From positions 579,271 through 623,773 of the forward strand of contig NZ_JYOA01000004.1 of the NCBI RefSeq assembly GCF_000955805.1: a stretch of 44,503 bases of DNA. The letters run 5' to 3'. Source of the stretch: Pseudomonas sp. 21 (lineage in GTDB: Bacteria; Pseudomonadota; Gammaproteobacteria; Pseudomonadales; Pseudomonadaceae). Below the pieces are notes generated by a model, which worked only from the letters and a program-made list of their open reading frames with translations, made no database searches and was not told the origin of the DNA. The translations under genes and the position numbers were made by a program. Positions 41,687 to 44,503 of this stretch are shown here, one piece after another. Every line of letters starts with the position of its first letter. Position 1 is the first letter of the stretch.

Positions 41687-42802
41687 TTACGGCGTGGGGA
41701 TGGAAAACGCCACCAGCCGATAGCCCTCGGCCGTGCGGATGAAGTCGAAGCTGGCGTGCCTGGCCGGCTCGAACGAGCCCTGTTGCCAATGCTCCATGGC
41801 CGAGACCTTGGGCGTCCGCCACTGGGCAAACTCGCCGCAGCCGTCGAAGTACTGCGGGTCGCGCTCGGGGTCAAAGGGCCAACCCATGTCGTCCTGACGC
41901 ACGCCGTAGCCCGCTGAGCTTCGCAGCGTTTCCAGCCGTTTGCGCAGTGCCGGACCATATTGGCGCAGCGCTTCGTCCAGCGAAACGGACTTCCAGTCAT
42001 CCAACGGCTCGCCGCCCTGCCCGCTCCAGATCCGGGAATAGCTGTGGGCCTTCAGCGAAGCGTCATCGAGGTGCGCGAGGAACTCGTCCCGGAACCAGAT
42101 GGCGAAGTCCTTCTCGATGTCGACGAAGCTGATGTAGCGACCGTCGACGCCCTTGAACGAAACACGGCGCGGATCGCTGGAAGGTTGCTCGCTCACCTGC
42201 CGCGAAAACCAGTCCAGCGCGCCGGCACGGGAACTGTCGAAGTTCGCCACCAGCGTCCTGCCCTGGCGGTCGAGCAGCACTTCCGTGCCGCCGCTCCAGC
42301 CCTTGTGCTCGCACTGCTCCAGGCTCACGCCCGGTTCGGCGCAACTGCGCACAGCGTCCTTCAGCGCCACCACCATACCATTGCGCATGGCTGTGGCATC
42401 GCTCAGCTCGGCCGGGATCAGCACCTGGCCGTTGCCATCGAGGAAGCCGACCTTGTCCCGCACGCGGTCGCGAAAGCGGATGCTGTTCTCGCTCTCGCAG
42501 ATCGGCGCATTGTCGAAGAAATACACCGAGTCCGGTGCGACCTGGCGGCCATCACGCAGCAGGTAATAGCGGCGGTAACCGTCGGCGGTTTCCTCACCGG
42601 TGGCGATGATGTGCTCGAAGCGCCGGGCCAGGGTGAACATCGGGCTGAGCGTCGGCGGGACCTTCACGTCGCCCTGTGCATCCTTGAAGCCGATGAGGTC
42701 GTTCTGCGTGAAGGCCACCCAGGGCTCGTCCGCCGCCGCCGAAGCACTCAGCGCCAGCGCTCCGAAGGCTGCCAGCCATGCACCAATGCCCTTTCCTTCC
42801 AT
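41687..42802 (-). CDS. Exported WG-repeat-like hypothetical protein
   Basis: 371 aa. Signal peptide (about 1-24, cleavage after ASAAA). The mature protein contains at least three degenerate WG-type repeats of the form G-F-x-D-x-x-G-x-V-x-x-P (LIGFKDAQGDVKVPPTLS, KVGFLDGNGQVLIPAELS, and EVLLDRQGRTLVANFD). Such repeats form beta-sheet modules in many envelope proteins. The C-terminal half is helical or mixed and not recognised. The start at 42802 gives the signal peptide and follows GAGGGG; an ATG twelve codons upstream is less likely. It is leftward, convergent with pilE and downstream of the MFS gene, but a terminator separates it from that gene. Function unknown. Confidence 0.75.
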   Translation of the reverse strand: MEGKGIGAWLAAFGALALSASAAADEPWVAFTQNDLIGFKDAQGDVKVPPTLSPMFTLARRFEHIIATGEETADGYRRYYLLRDGRQVAPDSVYFFDNAPICESENSIRFRDRVRDKVGFLDGNGQVLIPAELSDATAMRNGMVVALKDAVRSCAEPGVSLEQCEHKGWSGGTEVLLDRQGRTLVANFDSSRAGALDWFSRQVSEQPSSDPRRVSFKGVDGRYISFVDIEKDFAIWFRDEFLAHLDDASLKAHSYSRIWSGQGGEPLDDWKSVSLDEALRQYGPALRKRLETLRSSAGYGVRQDDMGWPFDPERDPQYFDGCGEFAQWRTPKVSAMEHWQQGSFEPARHASFDFIRTAEGYRLVAFSIPTP

Positions 42803-42850
42803 GCTGGAAACCCCTCCTCGAATCCGCGTCCGCCGCATTGTGCCACGGGC

Positions 42851-42886
42851 AAAGAAAAGCCCCCGCGCATCACTGCGCGGGGGCTC
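42851..42886 (-). terminator. Intrinsic terminator of the spinster-type MFS gene
   Basis: On the minus strand AGCCCCCGCGC-AGTGAT-GCGCGGGGGCT, with TTTT following (42855-42858). It starts 18 bases after the MFS stop codon. Confidence 0.88.
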
Positions 42887-42904
42887 GATCTTGCGAAAGA
42901 ACTG

Positions 42905-44269
42905 TCAGGCCGGTTGGCGTTGCAGCGCACCGCTCCCGCTCTCGCCTTTCAGGCTCCAGCTCTTCAGGTGCTCCAGGCTCGCGCGGTACGGCTTCAGGCC
43001 GCTGGCCAGCAGCAAAGCACCGGCGACCAGGGCCACGACGCTGACGATCAGCAGCGAGTAGCGCAGCGCCATGTCATCGGCGAACACATAGTCGGTCACC
43101 AGGGCGATGGCAGTCGGGCCGATGCCCAGGCCCAGCAGGGTGACCACGAACAGGTAGATGGCCGAGGCCTGGCCGCGCATGGAGTTGGGCATGATTTCCT
43201 GGATCGCCGCCGGGGCGACGCCGAAGGGCATGCTGAGGAAGAACACGATGGGTGCCATCATCGCCGCCGCCGCGTTGCCGCTGTCCAGCAGCGGATAGAC
43301 CAGGCTCAGCGGGATCGCCAGGCAGGCGGCCAGCAGGCCCACGCGCATGTTGGCATCGGTGCGCCCGCGCTTGGCCCAGTAGTCGGCCAGGCGGCCGCCG
43401 CAGACGATGCCCAGGCAGCCGAACACGGCAACGATGCTGCCGTACACCACGCCTACGTGGCCGGCGTCCCAGCCGTAGGTGCGGACGAAGAAGGTCGGCA
43501 CCCAGGCGCCGCTGCCGTAGCTGGCGAAGGAGATGCAGGCGAAGCCGAAGTTGTGGCAGAGCACCGTCTTGCGGTTGGCGCGCAGGTAGGCGCCCACCTC
43601 GCTCATCGGCACCACCACGCCGGCGCCCACGCCACGGCGGGTCGGCTCCTTCACCGCGAGCATCAGCAGGGTGAAGAGCACGCCGGCGGCGCCGAGGATC
43701 AGGAAGATCAGCTGCCAGGGGCGCACTTCACCGAGGATCGGCAGGTGCACGTCGCCCTGGGCGGAAGCGAACTTGATCACCAGCCCGCCGAGCAGGAAGG
43801 CCAGCCCCGAGCCGAGGTAGATGCCCATGGAATAGACGCTGATGGCGGTGGCGCGGCGATTGGCCGGAAAGCTGTCGGCAATCAGCGAGTAGGCGGCCGG
43901 CGACAGTGCCGCCTCCCCCACACCGACACCGACGCGGAACAGCAGAAAGTGCCAGTACTGACGGGCCAGGCCGCAGGCGGCGGTCATGGCGCTCCAGATC
44001 AGCACGCCGACGGTGATCAGGCCGCGGCGGCTGCGACTGTCGGCCATGCGCCCGAGGGGGATGCCGCACAGCGTATAGAACAGGGCGAAGGACAGGCCCA
44101 TCAGCAGGCTCATCTGCGTGTCGCTGATCTCCAGATCGCGACGGATGGGGCCGACCAGCAGGTTGAGAATCTGTCGGTCGATGAAGGACAGCACGTAGGC
44201 GACCATGAGGATCGCAACCGTGGACCAGGCCACGGCACTGGAGGGGTAGCCGTTATTGTTGTTGTTCAT
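42905..44269 (-). CDS. Spinster-type MFS transporter
   Basis: 454 aa with 12 membrane helices. N terminus MNNNNNGYPSSAVAWSTVAI, then the spinster-family signature FIDRQILNLLVGPIRRDLEI followed by SDTQMSLLMGLSFALFYTLC. The loop 2-3 motif is GRMADSRSRRGLI. Helix 4 has RVGVGVGEAALSPAAYSLIAD, typical of the Spns branch. Substrates in bacteria are mostly unknown organic acids or lipids. The start at 44269 is preferred, after GAGCCCGGC; the longer reading to 44353 enters the promoter region. No regulator or enzyme neighbour gives a substrate clue. A REP arm lies further upstream near the window end. Confidence 0.88.
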   Translation of the reverse strand: MNNNNNGYPSSAVAWSTVAILMVAYVLSFIDRQILNLLVGPIRRDLEISDTQMSLLMGLSFALFYTLCGIPLGRMADSRSRRGLITVGVLIWSAMTAACGLARQYWHFLLFRVGVGVGEAALSPAAYSLIADSFPANRRATAISVYSMGIYLGSGLAFLLGGLVIKFASAQGDVHLPILGEVRPWQLIFLILGAAGVLFTLLMLAVKEPTRRGVGAGVVVPMSEVGAYLRANRKTVLCHNFGFACISFASYGSGAWVPTFFVRTYGWDAGHVGVVYGSIVAVFGCLGIVCGGRLADYWAKRGRTDANMRVGLLAACLAIPLSLVYPLLDSGNAAAAMMAPIVFFLSMPFGVAPAAIQEIMPNSMRGQASAIYLFVVTLLGLGIGPTAIALVTDYVFADDMALRYSLLIVSVVALVAGALLLASGLKPYRASLEHLKSWSLKGESGSGALQRQPA

Positions 44270-44440
44270 GCCGGGCTCCTGTACGCCGCCAATCGCGGCG
44301 AAGGCGAAGGGGAGACCCGCAGAGTAGGCATTGCGAACGCGTCGCGCGCGCACTATCAGGTCTCTGAATGCGCGCGTCGGCCGTTGGCTGATGAATGGGT
44401 GGTCAGAGGCTGGCCGCCGGGTTTCAGCGGGGACGTCCTG

Positions 44441-44503
44441 CAGGAGCGAGCTTGCTCGCGAGCAACTTGCCGGCAGCTCCAGCGCTGAGCGGGTTCGCGA
44501 GCA
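44441..44503. repeat. REP-like doublet, GCGAGC family, cut by window end
   Basis: Left arm CAGGAGCGAGCTTGCTCGCG (44441-44460); the right arm begins GTTCGCGAGCA (44493-44503) and runs out of the window. The spacer holds GCTCCAGCGCTGAGC, itself a small dyad. It lies upstream of the spinster-type MFS gene. Confidence 0.8.

Noticed and set aside
41960..44488. Plus-strand open frame of 842 aa opposite the WG-repeat-like and MFS genes
   Set aside because: Both minus-strand genes have signal or membrane features, ribosome sites and a terminator; this frame has none.
1..44503. CRISPR array from repeated short sequences
   Set aside because: The repeats are dispersed palindromes in separate gaps, not regularly spaced direct repeats with unique spacers, and there are no cas genes.

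Overview
The window looks like a chromosomal segment of a high-GC Pseudomonas related to P. aeruginosa. It reads as core genome: there is no phage, insertion sequence, integrase, tRNA, rRNA or CRISPR array. From memory, the order olsB-olsA, universal stress protein, acpH, arsR, MFS, xenB, feoCBA, argP, ACT protein, lysE exporter, sodB, bifA, icmP, DUF1111, imelysin, DUF1513, mexV, mexW matches one continuous P. aeruginosa neighbourhood (roughly PA4350 to PA4375). That is the main support for several of the names used here. The type IV minor-pilin operon that follows mexW sits elsewhere in P. aeruginosa.

Layout. 1-2.3 kb: a leftward operon of exported proteins (serine hydrolase, small Cys-rich protein, YceI). 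2.3-4.1 kb: a di-iron metallo-beta-lactamase-fold protein and a short acyl-CoA-dehydrogenase-like protein, divergent from the ornithine-lipid pair olsBA (4.3-5.8 kb). 5.9-7.5 kb: a tandem universal stress protein with an ANR-type box, and the ACP phosphodiesterase. 7.6-10.4 kb: an ArsR regulator, MFS efflux pump and Old Yellow Enzyme unit with a dense candidate operator. 10.6-13.5 kb: the ferrous iron importer feoABC. 13.6-19.4 kb: a coiled-coil membrane protein, a small hypothetical, two NAD(P)-fold proteins, and the argP / ACT / LysE amino-acid export locus. 19.5-22.6 kb: sodB and the c-di-GMP phosphodiesterase bifA. 22.8-28.0 kb: a four-gene envelope iron module (imelysin, di-heme DUF1111, second imelysin, DUF1513) behind Fur-like sites. 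28.3-34.4 kb: a chemoreceptor and the RND pump mexVW. 34.8-41.6 kb: the minor-pilin and tip-adhesin operon fimU-pilV-pilW-pilX-pilY1-pilE. 41.7-44.3 kb: a WG-repeat-like exported protein and a spinster-type MFS transporter.

Functional themes are iron and oxygen (feo, imelysin module, sodB, di-iron protein, ANR-controlled stress protein), surface behaviour (bifA, chemoreceptor, PilY1 and minor pilins) and efflux or detoxification (MFS-xenB, mexVW, LysE).

The most distinctive non-coding feature is a set of REP-like hairpins in at least eight intergenic regions. They share a GTAGGAGC frame, but their stem bases change in compensating pairs. Two near-identical 79-bp copies bracket the pilus operon. 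I found no wholly new system. The best leads are the REP families, the enlarged PilY1, the ACAD-like gene beside olsBA, the ArsR operator array, and the paired imelysins of which one has lost the motif histidine.
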